DNA from: Sphingomonas sp. Root241 | GTDB taxonomy: Bacteria > Pseudomonadota > Alphaproteobacteria > Sphingomonadales > Sphingomonadaceae | Length of the DNA stretch: 64,000 bases | Assembly (NCBI RefSeq): GCF_001428865.1 | Contig: NZ_LMIV01000002.1 | Location: forward strand, 248,001 to 312,000 | Direction: 5' to 3' | Shown here: positions 17,342 through 25,621 of the stretch, in pieces | Layout of the letters: each line of letters begins with the position of its first letter | Position numbering within the stretch: position 1 is the stretch's first letter | Notes under the pieces: model-generated | What the model was told of the DNA's origin: nothing | Databases searched by the model: none | Seen by the model: only the letters and a program-made list of their open reading frames with translations | Program-made: the position numbers and the translations under genes

Positions 17342-17476
17342 CAAAGCAATGCCGACATTTTTCATCGTTCGGCCATTTGGCCACGCTCAGGTCCTGCGGC
17401 TGAGACGCGCCCCATATTCCGCGCGCCGTCTGCGGCTGCCATTTTCCGGTCTCCCAGGTCGCCACCGGATGTCCGA

Positions 17477-18010
17477 TCAAGTCTCCAGCTGAAGCCGGAC
17501 CTTTCGCAGCAAATGTGCGAGCTCCGTGCGTTCTGCCGGCGCAAGGCCGACGATCATCCGGGCCGCCTCGGCAAAATGGGCGGCGACCGCGTCGTCGATC
17601 AGGTGCACGCCCTCGGCAGTCAGCGTCGCCATGAGCGATCGGCGGTCCGCCGCATCCGGGCTGCGGCGGATCAGGCCGCGCTGCTCCAGCCGATTGAGGC
17701 ACGCGGTCATCGCTCCGGAGGTGAGCAGCACCGACCTTCTGAGCGCAGTGGGGCTGAGCCGATACGGCGCTCCGGATCGCCGCAGGGTCGCCAGCACGTC
17801 GAGCTCGGTATAGCTGATCCCATGTCCGCGAAGGCGCTGGTCCGCCCCGGTCTGCACCAATGCTCCCACGTGCAGCAGGCGCCCGACCACCGCCATCGCC
17901 GATGCGTCCAGATCGGGCCGCTCGCGACGCCAGTCGTCGAGCAATTGGTCGACGACATCCTTGTCCAAATCAGGGGGCAGTGGTTCCTCGATCATTCCAG
18001 AAATCTTCAT
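17477..18010 (-). CDS. MarR-family transcriptional regulator
   Basis: A 177-residue winged-helix regulator: ELDVLATLRRSG (helix), SPTALRRSVLLTSGAMTACLNRLEQRGLIRR (recognition helix region) and SPDAADRRSLMATLTAEG (wing), the classic MarR layout. It is transcribed away from the alpha/beta hydrolase gene at 18078, and an inverted repeat lies at its own start codon (18008-18028), so autoregulation together with control of the hydrolase is likely. The inducer is unknown. The 135 bp between its stop and the nucleotidyltransferase gene at 17341 contain no convincing gene. Confidence 0.88.
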   Translation of the reverse strand: MKISGMIEEPLPPDLDKDVVDQLLDDWRRERPDLDASAMAVVGRLLHVGALVQTGADQRLRGHGISYTELDVLATLRRSGAPYRLSPTALRRSVLLTSGAMTACLNRLEQRGLIRRSPDAADRRSLMATLTAEGVHLIDDAVAAHFAEAARMIVGLAPAERTELAHLLRKVRLQLET

Positions 18011-18028
18011 ATCAAGTATCTTGACATG
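18008..18028. promoter_or_regulatory. candidate MarR operator (21-bp palindrome)
   Basis: The sequence CATATCAAG-TAT-CTTGACATG is an inverted repeat with 9-bp arms and one mismatch; the inner TCAAG/CTTGA arms (18012-18016 and 18020-18024) are perfect. It starts at the MarR start codon and contains a consensus -35 hexamer TTGACA (18021-18026) reading toward the hydrolase gene. A dimeric MarR protein bound here would block both directions. Confidence 0.6.
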
Positions 18029-18077
18029 AAATCATATATCCTCGACGCCGTGCACCGCAAGCTGTTTGGGAGTTGCT

Positions 18078-19589
18078 ATGCGATCGATCCTGCAATTGTT
18101 GGGCTGGGCGCTGGTGTCGCTCCCGCTCCAGGCGATCCCCTCGGTAGCCTCGGCCCAGTCCCCGAGCGCTCGAATCGTGACCGAGCAAGGAACCGTCAAG
18201 CTCTCGACCGGCGAGACCGTCGCTTACGAAATCGGCACTTTGTACGTGCCCGAGAACCGAAGCTCGCCGACGAGCCGCCGCATCGGGGTCGGATTCGCGC
18301 GGATCAAGGCGCCCCATCCCACGGGCGCGCCGGCGGTCTTCTGGCTGCCGGGCGGCCCCGGGCTGAGCGTCCTCGGCGCCTTCACGGACAATGATGCGGC
18401 GGCACAAAGCCGTCTGCGCTCATGGCTGACCTTCGGAGCGGTCGGCGATCTCGTGGTGATCGAGCAGCGCGGCTATACGAAGCGCGGCGAGATGCTCGAG
18501 GAGATGGCCGGGGCTTCGCCATCCGACAAGCCTGCCTCGGTGCATGCCGACGCCCTTGCGATGCAGGCGCTGGCCCGGCGCGCCGTCGCGCATCACGCCG
18601 ACAAGGACCTTTCCGGCTATACGATCGAGGCATTCGCCGCCGACGTCGACGATCTGCGGCGCGCGCTCGGCTATGACAAGATCAGCCTGTTCGGCGGCAG
18701 CTTCGGCTCGCAATGGTCGCTGGCCGTGATGCGGTTCCATCCGGAGATCGTGGCGCGCGCCGTGCTCTCGAGCGTCGAGCCGCTCGACAATGGATTCGAC
18801 ATGCCCTCGCACGTCTTCGCGGCGCTCCAGCGGATCGCTTATGATGCGGATCGTGATCCCGGTCTCGCTCCTTTCCTGCCCAAAGGGGGGATGGCGGAGG
18901 CGATACGCGCCTTGCATCGACGGTTCGCGGCGGGGCCGATCCCGGTACGCGTCCACGACGATGCCGGCCGGCCCCAAACGGTCACGCTGGGAGCGGAGGA
19001 TCTTCAGCTCGCCTTGTTGTCGCATACCGATGAAGCCGAGCATTGGCCCGCCTTCATCCTGTCGCTGTATCACGGCCATTACGATCAATGGGCGCGCGAG
19101 ACATTGGCGGAACGCCGGGCAGGGCCGGTCAAGCTGATCGGGCCGCTTGCGGACAGCAGCCTCGGCGCCACCGCGGAGCGCCAGCAGCTGATGCGGACCG
19201 ATCCGGCAACCGACCTGCTCGGCACGTGGAATTTCGAGGCGAACTTCGCCTCGGCGCCCGACTGGCCGACGCCAGACATGGGCGACGCGGTCCGGCGGCC
19301 GCGCGTGAGCACGATCCCCATCGTCTTCGTCCACGGAGACTGGGATACGTCGACTCCGATCGAGAACACCCTGGGCTTGCTGCCTTATTTCCCCAACGGC
19401 CACGCCATCCTCGTCCACCGCGGCGGGCATGACGGCGCCTTCTATCAATTGCGGGAAAGCCCCGCCGCAAAGCAGGCGATCCATGCCTTTCTGCGCACCG
19501 GCGCGACGGCCGATCTGCCGATCGAAGTCAGCCTGCCGGTGCCGAAGTTCGACTTGCCCGATTTCGCGCCACCGAAAGCGGTACGATGA
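18078..19589 (+). CDS. secreted alpha/beta hydrolase (proline-iminopeptidase/S33-like)
   Basis: A 503-residue protein starting at ATG 18078 behind GGGAG (18068-18072). It has a signal peptide (MRSILQLLGWALVSLPLQAI, ending near ASAQS). The fold markers are the oxyanion region LPGGPGLSVLG, the nucleophile elbow GGSFGSQ with Ser208, a likely Asp in HGDWDTSTP (Asp421 or Asp423), and His451 in RGGHDGAF. This is the pattern of S33 tripeptidyl or prolyl aminopeptidase-like hydrolases. The substrate is unknown. The divergent MarR gene and intervening palindrome suggest it is induced by a small molecule. Confidence 0.8.
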   Translation: MRSILQLLGWALVSLPLQAIPSVASAQSPSARIVTEQGTVKLSTGETVAYEIGTLYVPENRSSPTSRRIGVGFARIKAPHPTGAPAVFWLPGGPGLSVLGAFTDNDAAAQSRLRSWLTFGAVGDLVVIEQRGYTKRGEMLEEMAGASPSDKPASVHADALAMQALARRAVAHHADKDLSGYTIEAFAADVDDLRRALGYDKISLFGGSFGSQWSLAVMRFHPEIVARAVLSSVEPLDNGFDMPSHVFAALQRIAYDADRDPGLAPFLPKGGMAEAIRALHRRFAAGPIPVRVHDDAGRPQTVTLGAEDLQLALLSHTDEAEHWPAFILSLYHGHYDQWARETLAERRAGPVKLIGPLADSSLGATAERQQLMRTDPATDLLGTWNFEANFASAPDWPTPDMGDAVRRPRVSTIPIVFVHGDWDTSTPIENTLGLLPYFPNGHAILVHRGGHDGAFYQLRESPAAKQAIHAFLRTGATADLPIEVSLPVPKFDLPDFAPPKAVR

Positions 19590-19649
19590 GGCCGGACCTG
19601 GCAGGGTCCACTCTCGCGCTCGGAGGCCATATCGGATAGGCGCTCGGCC

Positions 19650-20072
19650 ATGCCCTTCCTCCTCTTCCTCGCGGCCACCACGCCGCAAATCGTCGAATCG
19701 GTAGACTTCCCCGCGCTCGACGCGGCGATCGAGCGGTGCGACCGGGCGTCCGTTCTTCCGGTCTTTGCGGCTGAAGCCCACAGACGGAGCGCGGCGGTGA
19801 CAGCCTTTTATGAGGAGCAGGTGCAGATCGCGGCCGAACGGATCGCCACTGCCGGCAAGCGGCGTGCGTTGCGAGAGGGAGGCGCGGCACCTGGAAGCGG
19901 ACAAAGCGCGCCGGCCGCCTCCGATCAGGAACTCTCGCTCAAGCAATTGGCACTCGACGACCGGCAACACGCGCTGGACGATCAACGCCGACTGGAAACC
20001 ATGCGCCAGGAAGCGGTCGACCTGAAACGCCAGTATTTCCTCAGCAAGTGCGCGGGCAAGAAGTCCGATTAG
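19650..20072 (+). CDS. hypothetical protein, possible exported coiled-coil protein
   Basis: A 140-residue protein of no recognised family. The first 14 residues (MPFLLFLAATTPQI) are hydrophobic but short for a signal peptide. The C-terminal half (LSLKQLALDDRQHALDDQRR onward) is charged and leucine-spaced, suggesting a coiled coil. It lies between the hydrolase and the iron-uptake operon on the same strand, about 60 bp after the former. The start is the first ATG of the frame. Confidence 0.5.
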   Translation: MPFLLFLAATTPQIVESVDFPALDAAIERCDRASVLPVFAAEAHRRSAAVTAFYEEQVQIAAERIATAGKRRALREGGAAPGSGQSAPAASDQELSLKQLALDDRQHALDDQRRLETMRQEAVDLKRQYFLSKCAGKKSD

Positions 20073-20108
20073 GCCGACCCCGAGGACATGCCGCCCGCGT
20101 GATGCTAA

Positions 20109-20123
20109 TGCGATTGACTCGCA
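20109..20123. promoter_or_regulatory. candidate Fur-like operator upstream of the siderophore receptor
   Basis: TGCGA-TTGAC-TCGCA is a perfect 5-bp inverted repeat, embedded in GCTAATGCGATTGACTCGCA, 46 bp before the receptor's ATG. The AAT and GCAAT flanks resemble alphaproteobacterial iron-responsive (Fur) boxes. A TTGACT hexamer inside it could be a -35 element. The assignment rests on position and symmetry only. Confidence 0.4.
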
Positions 20124-20168
20124 ATATCCTCTTCCCTAGGAGCCGCGTCGGACGCACTGGGGAACAAC

Positions 20169-22289
20169 ATGAATCGATCCTTCCGCCATGCACTGCTCTC
20201 GAGTGCATTGCTCCTCCTGCCGGCCGGTCCGGCGTTCGCGGCCATGGATCCCGATCCTGTCGCGGACGAGGATACGCAGGACAAGGCCGAGATCGTCGTC
20301 ACCGGATCGGTGGCGACCCAGTCGAGTTCGGCCACCGGGCTCACTTTGTCTCCCCGCGAGACGCCGCAATCGGTGACGATCGTCGATCGCCAGCGGATCG
20401 ACGATTTCGCGCTCAACAACGTCAACGATCTGCTCGAGCAGGTCGTCGGCATCAATGTCGAGAAGGTCGAGACCGACCGGACCTATTTCAATTCGCGCGG
20501 CTTCGACATCACCAACTTCCAGGTCGATGGCATCGGCCTGCCGCTGATCTGGGGCATCCAGTTCGGCGATCTCGACACTGCCTTGTTCGACAGCGTCGAG
20601 GCGATCCGCGGCGCCAATGCGATCATGAGCGGGGTCGGCAATCCCTCGGCGACGATCAACTATGTCCGCAAGCGCCCCACCGACACGCTCAGGGCCAGTG
20701 CGTCGGCGCAGTTCGGCTCGTGGGACCAGAAGCGCTTCGAGGCGGATGTCGCCGGCCCGATCACCGACACGGTCGCCGCCCGGCTGATCTTCGCGCACGA
20801 GGATCGCGATTCGTATCTCGACTACAACCATGTCGATCGGAACGCGTACGGCGCGCTGCTGCGCTGGAAGGTCACGCCCGATCTCACCGCGACGATCGGC
20901 TATTCGCGGCAGGAGAACAAGGCGGACGGCGTGCTCTGGGGCGCGCTGCCGCTCACCTACACCGACGGCACCCGGATCGATTATCCGGCCTCGGCGTCGA
21001 CTTCGGCCGACTGGACGTTCTGGAACGTCACCGACCAGAGCGCCTTCGCCGAGCTCGACTATCGATTTGGCGGCGGCTGGTCGGCCAAAAGCGTGCTCAC
21101 CTACAAGCGCTTCGAGGAGCTTTCGAAGCTGCTCTATGCTTATGGCTATCCGGACAAGGCGACCGGGTTCGGCGTGGGCGGCATGACGGGCATCTATCCC
21201 TCGACCTACGACCAGTATCTCGCCGACTTCTATGCGTCGGGCCCGCTCCGGTTGTTCGGTCGCGAGCACCAGCTCGCCTTCGGCGTCTCCACTGCGCGCT
21301 CGGATGCGCTGGAGTGGGAGGATTTCTATCTCGGTGCAATCGATTTCCCGGCGGTTCAGGACTGGGGCCGCGTTCAGGTCGCCGAGCCGACCTATCCGGG
21401 CGAAGTTCTCGAAGCCGATTATACCGACCGGCTGACCCGTGCTTATGGCGCCGCGCACCTCAATTTCACGGATGACCTCAAGGCGGTGGTCGGCGCGAGC
21501 GCGATGTGGATCAAGTCGACCGGCACGTCCTACGGCACCGATCAGTCGCGCAAGGAAAGCGGCGTCAGCCCCTATATCGGCGCGGTCTATGACGTGACGC
21601 CGCATCTCTCGATCTATGCGAGCTATACCGGCATCTTCAATCCGCAGAGCGAAGTCGACATCAACCACGCGAAGCTCGATCCGGCCAAGGGCACCAGCAT
21701 CGAGGGCGGCATCAAGAGCAACTGGTTCGGCGGCCGGCTCTACGCCACCGCTTCGCTGTTCCGCGCCAAGCAGACTGGGCTCGCCTCGTTCCTGGGCGTA
21801 TTGCCCAATGGCGACAGCTATTACGAAGGCGTGGACACGACTTCGAAGGGTTTCGAGCTCGAACTCGCCGGCAAGGTCACGCAGAACTGGACGCTGAGCG
21901 GCGGCTATACCGGGCTCGAGATCGAGGACCAGGCCGGCAACAAGGCGCGGACCTTCCTGCCGACGAAATCGCTCAAGCTCGCGACCACCTATGCCGCGCC
22001 GCAGCTCAACGATCTCAAGCTCGGCGCGCAGCTGCGCTGGCAGAGCAAGATCCGCTATGCCGATGCCGGGGTGCAGGATTACGGCGTCGTCACCGGCGAC
22101 GTGATCGTGTCGCAGGGCAGCTATGCGGTGGTCGATCTGATGGCGAGCATCCGCCTGCTCGATCGGGTGCGCGTGCAGGTCAATGTCCGCAATGTCGGCA
22201 ACGAGAAGTATCTCGCGAGCCTGATGTGGGGGCAGGCATTCTATGCCGCGCCACGCAGCGCGAACGTCTCGCTCAGCTTCGCCTACTGA
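20169..22289 (+). CDS. TonB-dependent siderophore receptor
   Basis: A 706-residue outer-membrane receptor: signal peptide ending at AFAAMD, a TonB-box-like segment (EIVVTGS), the plug domain (ETPQSVTIVDRQRIDDF, then ALFDSVEAIRGANAIMSG) and a 22-strand barrel ending in ANVSLSFAY with a C-terminal aromatic residue. The plug motifs match the FhuE/FpvA/FoxA siderophore class. It imports a ferric siderophore with TonB-ExbB-ExbD energy. The next three genes encode membrane proteins typical of such operons. No siderophore synthesis gene is nearby, so the ligand may be a xenosiderophore. Confidence 0.92.
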   Translation: MNRSFRHALLSSALLLLPAGPAFAAMDPDPVADEDTQDKAEIVVTGSVATQSSSATGLTLSPRETPQSVTIVDRQRIDDFALNNVNDLLEQVVGINVEKVETDRTYFNSRGFDITNFQVDGIGLPLIWGIQFGDLDTALFDSVEAIRGANAIMSGVGNPSATINYVRKRPTDTLRASASAQFGSWDQKRFEADVAGPITDTVAARLIFAHEDRDSYLDYNHVDRNAYGALLRWKVTPDLTATIGYSRQENKADGVLWGALPLTYTDGTRIDYPASASTSADWTFWNVTDQSAFAELDYRFGGGWSAKSVLTYKRFEELSKLLYAYGYPDKATGFGVGGMTGIYPSTYDQYLADFYASGPLRLFGREHQLAFGVSTARSDALEWEDFYLGAIDFPAVQDWGRVQVAEPTYPGEVLEADYTDRLTRAYGAAHLNFTDDLKAVVGASAMWIKSTGTSYGTDQSRKESGVSPYIGAVYDVTPHLSIYASYTGIFNPQSEVDINHAKLDPAKGTSIEGGIKSNWFGGRLYATASLFRAKQTGLASFLGVLPNGDSYYEGVDTTSKGFELELAGKVTQNWTLSGGYTGLEIEDQAGNKARTFLPTKSLKLATTYAAPQLNDLKLGAQLRWQSKIRYADAGVQDYGVVTGDVIVSQGSYAVVDLMASIRLLDRVRVQVNVRNVGNEKYLASLMWGQAFYAAPRSANVSLSFAY

Positions 22290-22294
22290 TCGCC

Positions 22295-22606
22295 ATGCAT
22301 GGCGCGGTACAGAGGGGACCGGACCGACGGAGCTGGCGATACCGCGCCAATGTCGCCGCGCGCACGCTCGCCGGCACCATCGGCGCTTATGTGGTCGCGG
22401 CGCTGTTCGGCGCGGCGCTTGCGCGCATATTGCCGATGGAGCGACTGGAAGCGACCGTCGTTGCGACCCTGCTGGCGTTCCTCGTCGCCCCGGCGGTGAC
22501 GGTCTGGGCCTATCTGGCGCGCGGGCCGTGGCGAGCTGTGGCGGGCGTGATCGGGCTGGCCGCTTTTCTCGCCGGGCTCGCCTGGTATGCGGGACCGCCG
22601 GCATGA
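22295..22606 (+). CDS. small iron-operon membrane protein (DUF3649-like)
   Basis: A 103-residue integral membrane protein starting at ATG 22295, six nucleotides after the receptor stop. Three hydrophobic segments are visible (for example GTIGAYVVAALFGAALARIL and AGVIGLAAFLAGLAWYAG). It resembles the small DUF3649 proteins that sit between siderophore receptors and PepSY proteins. Its stop overlaps the next start (ATGA at 22603). Its function is unknown. Confidence 0.65.
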   Translation: MHGAVQRGPDRRSWRYRANVAARTLAGTIGAYVVAALFGAALARILPMERLEATVVATLLAFLVAPAVTVWAYLARGPWRAVAGVIGLAAFLAGLAWYAGPPA

Positions 22607-24102
22607 GCGCGGTCCGCGAGGGCGCCCGCCAGGTCATGGCCTGGCTCCACGGCTGGACGGGACTGCTGCTCGGTCATGTTCTCCTCCTCATGTGCTTCGC
22701 CGGCACGCTGAGCGTCTTCAAGCCCGAGATCGGCCGCTGGATGCGCCCCGAGGCGGTCGCCACCGCCGCGCCGGTCGACGCGATCGCCGCGGCGACCGAC
22801 TGGCTGAGCAAGAACGCCGTTGATTCCACCGGCTGGTATCTCACCGCCCCGGACGGCCGCATGAACACCGTCGAGGCGAGCTATGACAGCGGCGGCGCCT
22901 TCCTCTACCGCGCGCTCGATCCGGTGACCGGCGCACCGGTGGCGCGCGAGACGATGGGCGGCGAGTTCTTCTATCGCCTGCATTTCGAGCTCCAGCTTCC
23001 GTATCCCTGGGGACGGCTGCTCGCCTCGCTGGCGGCGCTGATGATGCTGGTGGCGCTGATCACCGGCATCATCGCGCATCGCCGCATCTTCCGCGATTTC
23101 TTCACCTTCCGCCCGGCCAAGGGGCAGCGCTCGTGGCTGGATGGCCATAACGCGTTGGGGGTCATGTCGCTGCCCTTCCACCTGATGATCACCTTCACCG
23201 GGCTCGTGACATTGGCGTCGCTCAACATGCCCTGGCCGATCACCGCCAATTATGGCCAGGATCCCACGGCGATGTACCAGGCTTTTACTCCGGGCGTGGT
23301 GAATCGGCCTTTGGCAGAGAAGAAGGCGCCGCTCGCCCCGATCGCCCCGATGCTGCGCGAGGCTGGCCGCCGCTTCGGCGGCGCCGCGATCGGGCGCGTC
23401 TATGTCCTCAATCCGGGCGACGCGGCGGCAGTGGTGACGGTGTTCCGCAGCGATGCCGGCCAGATCGCCTATGCGCCCGGCGAGATCAGCTTCGACGGCA
23501 CGACGGGCCGGGTGCTCTCCGACTGGACCGAGATGCGCCCGGCGCTCAAGACCTACAACACCGTCTACGGCCTCCACATGGCCCGCTTCGCGCCCGGGCT
23601 GCTGCGCTGGCTCTATTTCCTCGGCGGCGCGATGCTGACCCTGACCATCGCGACCGGGCTGGTGCTGTGGGTGGTCAAGCGCCGCGAGCGGGCGCCGCTC
23701 TCAATCGGCAACCGCATCCTCGCGCGCCTGAACGCCGGGGCGATCGCCGGGGTGCTCCTCGGCGGCGTGGCCTATCTCTGGGCAAATCGCCTGCTTCCGC
23801 TCGACCTGCCGGCGCGTGCCGATGCCGAAGTGTCGATCGCGTTGTGGAGCGCGGGGATCGCGCTCCTGGCCGGCCTCGCTTTGCGTCCGACGATCGCCTG
23901 GCCGATATTGCTGGGACTGCTTGCGCTGGGTTGCGCGGGCGCGGCGCTGCTCGGCCTCGGCATCTCCGGCTTCTCGCAATGGGGCATGGACCTGGTCCTC
24001 CTCGCCGCCGCTGCCGCGCTGGCACTGATCGTGGTCCGGCAGATCCGCGCGCTCCGTGCACCCGCGGCGCCGCGCCGGGCGCGCGCAAGGGCGGCGGCAT
24101 GA
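22603..24102 (+). CDS. PepSY-associated membrane protein (siderophore-iron reductase-like)
   Basis: A 499-residue inner-membrane protein of the PepSY-associated TM helix family (PF03929; FpvG/PiuB-like). It starts with ARQVMAWLHGWTGLLLGHVLLLM, has a periplasmic PepSY region, and keeps histidines in TM helices (YGLHMARFAPGLLRWLYF; GHNALGVMSLPFHLM), which could hold heme. Homologues such as FpvG reduce siderophore-bound iron in the periplasm. I chose ATG 22603 because of its 4-nt overlap with the gene before. The C-terminal part holds additional TM helices. Confidence 0.85.
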   Translation: MSAVREGARQVMAWLHGWTGLLLGHVLLLMCFAGTLSVFKPEIGRWMRPEAVATAAPVDAIAAATDWLSKNAVDSTGWYLTAPDGRMNTVEASYDSGGAFLYRALDPVTGAPVARETMGGEFFYRLHFELQLPYPWGRLLASLAALMMLVALITGIIAHRRIFRDFFTFRPAKGQRSWLDGHNALGVMSLPFHLMITFTGLVTLASLNMPWPITANYGQDPTAMYQAFTPGVVNRPLAEKKAPLAPIAPMLREAGRRFGGAAIGRVYVLNPGDAAAVVTVFRSDAGQIAYAPGEISFDGTTGRVLSDWTEMRPALKTYNTVYGLHMARFAPGLLRWLYFLGGAMLTLTIATGLVLWVVKRRERAPLSIGNRILARLNAGAIAGVLLGGVAYLWANRLLPLDLPARADAEVSIALWSAGIALLAGLALRPTIAWPILLGLLALGCAGAALLGLGISGFSQWGMDLVLLAAAAALALIVVRQIRALRAPAAPRRARARAAA

Positions 24103-24422
24103 TCTTCGCCGGCTTGCTCTATCTCGGCCTGTTCACCCTGGCGGCGAGCATGAGCCGGCATGCCCAGTTGGTGCCGGTGCAATGGCGGGCAGCGAAGCAC
24201 GGCAATCGGCTGCAGGTTGCAGGATGGCTGCTCGTGGCCGCCTCGCTGATACTGGCCTTATGGTCCGCGGACTGGCCGATGCGGCTGCTCGCATGGATCG
24301 GACTGGCGCCGGTAGCGGGCGGCGTGGTGGCGCTCGGCCTGACCTACAATATCCGCTGGGCACGGATTGCCGCATTGCTCGCTTTCCTGCTCGTATTCGC
24401 TGGGATGGTCTCGCGCGGCTGA
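24099..24422 (+). CDS. DUF3325 family membrane protein
   Basis: A 107-residue membrane protein with about four hydrophobic segments (MIFAGLLYLGLFTLAASMSR at the N-terminus, then helices around residues 40-60, 65-80 and 90-105). It matches the DUF3325 proteins that end TonB receptor/PepSY operons. ATG 24099 overlaps the preceding stop (ATGA). Function is unknown, presumably in iron-siderophore handling. Confidence 0.7.
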   Translation: MIFAGLLYLGLFTLAASMSRHAQLVPVQWRAAKHGNRLQVAGWLLVAASLILALWSADWPMRLLAWIGLAPVAGGVVALGLTYNIRWARIAALLAFLLVFAGMVSRG

Positions 24423-24430
24423 CTGCACGC

Positions 24431-24459
24431 CGAACGTCGATTTCGAGCGACCGAGCGTC
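24431..24459 (-). promoter_or_regulatory. paired LytTR-type binding site upstream of the sensor kinase
   Basis: CGAACGTC at 24431-24438 and CGAGCGTC at 24452-24459 are direct repeats starting exactly 21 bp apart. On the minus strand they read GACGCTCG and GACGTTCG. LytTR-domain regulators such as AlgR and AgrA bind two roughly 9-bp repeats spaced one to two helical turns apart. The site is 38 bp before the kinase start. The same 8-mer pair with the same 21-bp period recurs at 26429-26457. Confidence 0.6.
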
Positions 24460-24496
24460 AGTCGACAGGCGTGCGGGCTTTTGCGATCAAGGCGCC

Positions 24497-25621
24497 GTGG
24501 ATGCTCCCGATCCGGCCGCGCGACGCGAATTCTTCCTTGTCGATGAGGCGGGCCCGGACTCGCGGCCCCAGGCGCGTGCCGAAACCCGCGCCAAGCTGGT
24601 GCTCACGCTCAGCATGTGGGGCGCGAGCAGTGCGCTGTTCACGCTGGGAACGATCCTGCAGCACAGTCACATGGCGTTCGAGGGCGCCTTGCTCCGGATC
24701 GCCATGTCGGCCTGCGGCATCGCCATCTGCTACGGTCTGCATCGCCTGCTGCGACGGCTCTCTCATCGCTCGTTCCGAACGCGCGCGATTGCGGTGTCGG
24801 CGGTCGCGCCGTTCGTGGCGGAGACCTATGCCTGGGCCAATTATTTCGCCTTCGCCGCGCTCTACGGCCGGACCGCGCGCTTCGTCGTCGTCGACTGGAA
24901 CGAGGCGATGTACGTGCTGTCGATGTGGACCTGGTTCTTCATCGCCTGGACCGGGCTGTATCTGGCGATCGAGTATAATTTCGACGCGCGGCACGAAGCC
25001 CAGCGTTCGGCCGAGCTGCGCGGCATGGCGCACGTCGCCAAGCTCAAGGCGCTGTCGAGCCAGATCAATCCGCATTTCCTGTTCAACAGCCTCAATTCGA
25101 TCTCGGCGCTGATTCTCGACGGCCGCGGCGGAGAGGCGGAGCGGATGCTAGCACGGCTGTCGACCTTCTTCCGATCGACGTTGGCGATCGATCCGCTGGT
25201 CGATGTGTCGCTCGAGCAGGAATTCGAGCTGCACCGGCGCTATCTCGCGATCGAGCAGATGCGCTATCCCGATCTCGCCGTCGAAATCCTGCTGCCCGAG
25301 GAATTGCGGCGGGCGGCGGTGCCCGCGCTGATCATCCAGCCGCTGGTCGAGAATGCGGTCAAGCACGGCGTCGCGAAGTCGCGCCCGCCGACGCGGCTGT
25401 CGATCACCGCGGAGCGCGTCGGCGAGAGCCTCTCGATCCTGGTGGTCGATTCCGGCAACCCCGAAATCGAGCGCAAGGCATCGGGACCGGAGGGGATCGG
25501 CACCGCCAATGTCCGCCAGCGGCTCGCCGAATATTTCGGCGACGCGCAGAGCCTCACGCTGACGCCGGGGCGCGGCTGGTTCGAGGCGCGGGTGACGATG
25601 CCTTTGGCCTTTACGCGATGA
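24497..25621 (+). CDS. LytS/YehU-type sensor histidine kinase
   Basis: A 374-residue membrane kinase. GTG 24497 (MDAPDPAARREFFLVDEAG) is chosen for its AAGG ribosome site and because it is close to the first transmembrane helix. About four hydrophobic segments span residues 35-165, followed by the His_kinase (PF06580) motif SSQINPHFLFNSLNSIS with His193, then PALIIQPLVENAVKHG (N box) and GIGTANVRQRL in the ATPase domain. It phosphorylates the LytTR regulator encoded next, with which it overlaps by 4 nt. The signal is unknown. Confidence 0.88.
   Translation: MDAPDPAARREFFLVDEAGPDSRPQARAETRAKLVLTLSMWGASSALFTLGTILQHSHMAFEGALLRIAMSACGIAICYGLHRLLRRLSHRSFRTRAIAVSAVAPFVAETYAWANYFAFAALYGRTARFVVVDWNEAMYVLSMWTWFFIAWTGLYLAIEYNFDARHEAQRSAELRGMAHVAKLKALSSQINPHFLFNSLNSISALILDGRGGEAERMLARLSTFFRSTLAIDPLVDVSLEQEFELHRRYLAIEQMRYPDLAVEILLPEELRRAAVPALIIQPLVENAVKHGVAKSRPPTRLSITAERVGESLSILVVDSGNPEIERKASGPEGIGTANVRQRLAEYFGDAQSLTLTPGRGWFEARVTMPLAFTR

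Noticed and set aside
17322-17702. Minus-strand frame past the MarR gene, including a possible small peptide (IGHPVATWETGKW...CRHCFATAHVV)
   Set aside because: Most overlaps the MarR gene in another frame, and the small segment in the gap has only a TTG start and no ribosome site. It was considered as a precursor peptide for the cluster but is not supported.
24423-24496. Short peptide gene before the sensor kinase
   Set aside because: No start with a ribosome site; the sequence is explained by the LytTR-type repeat pair and leader.
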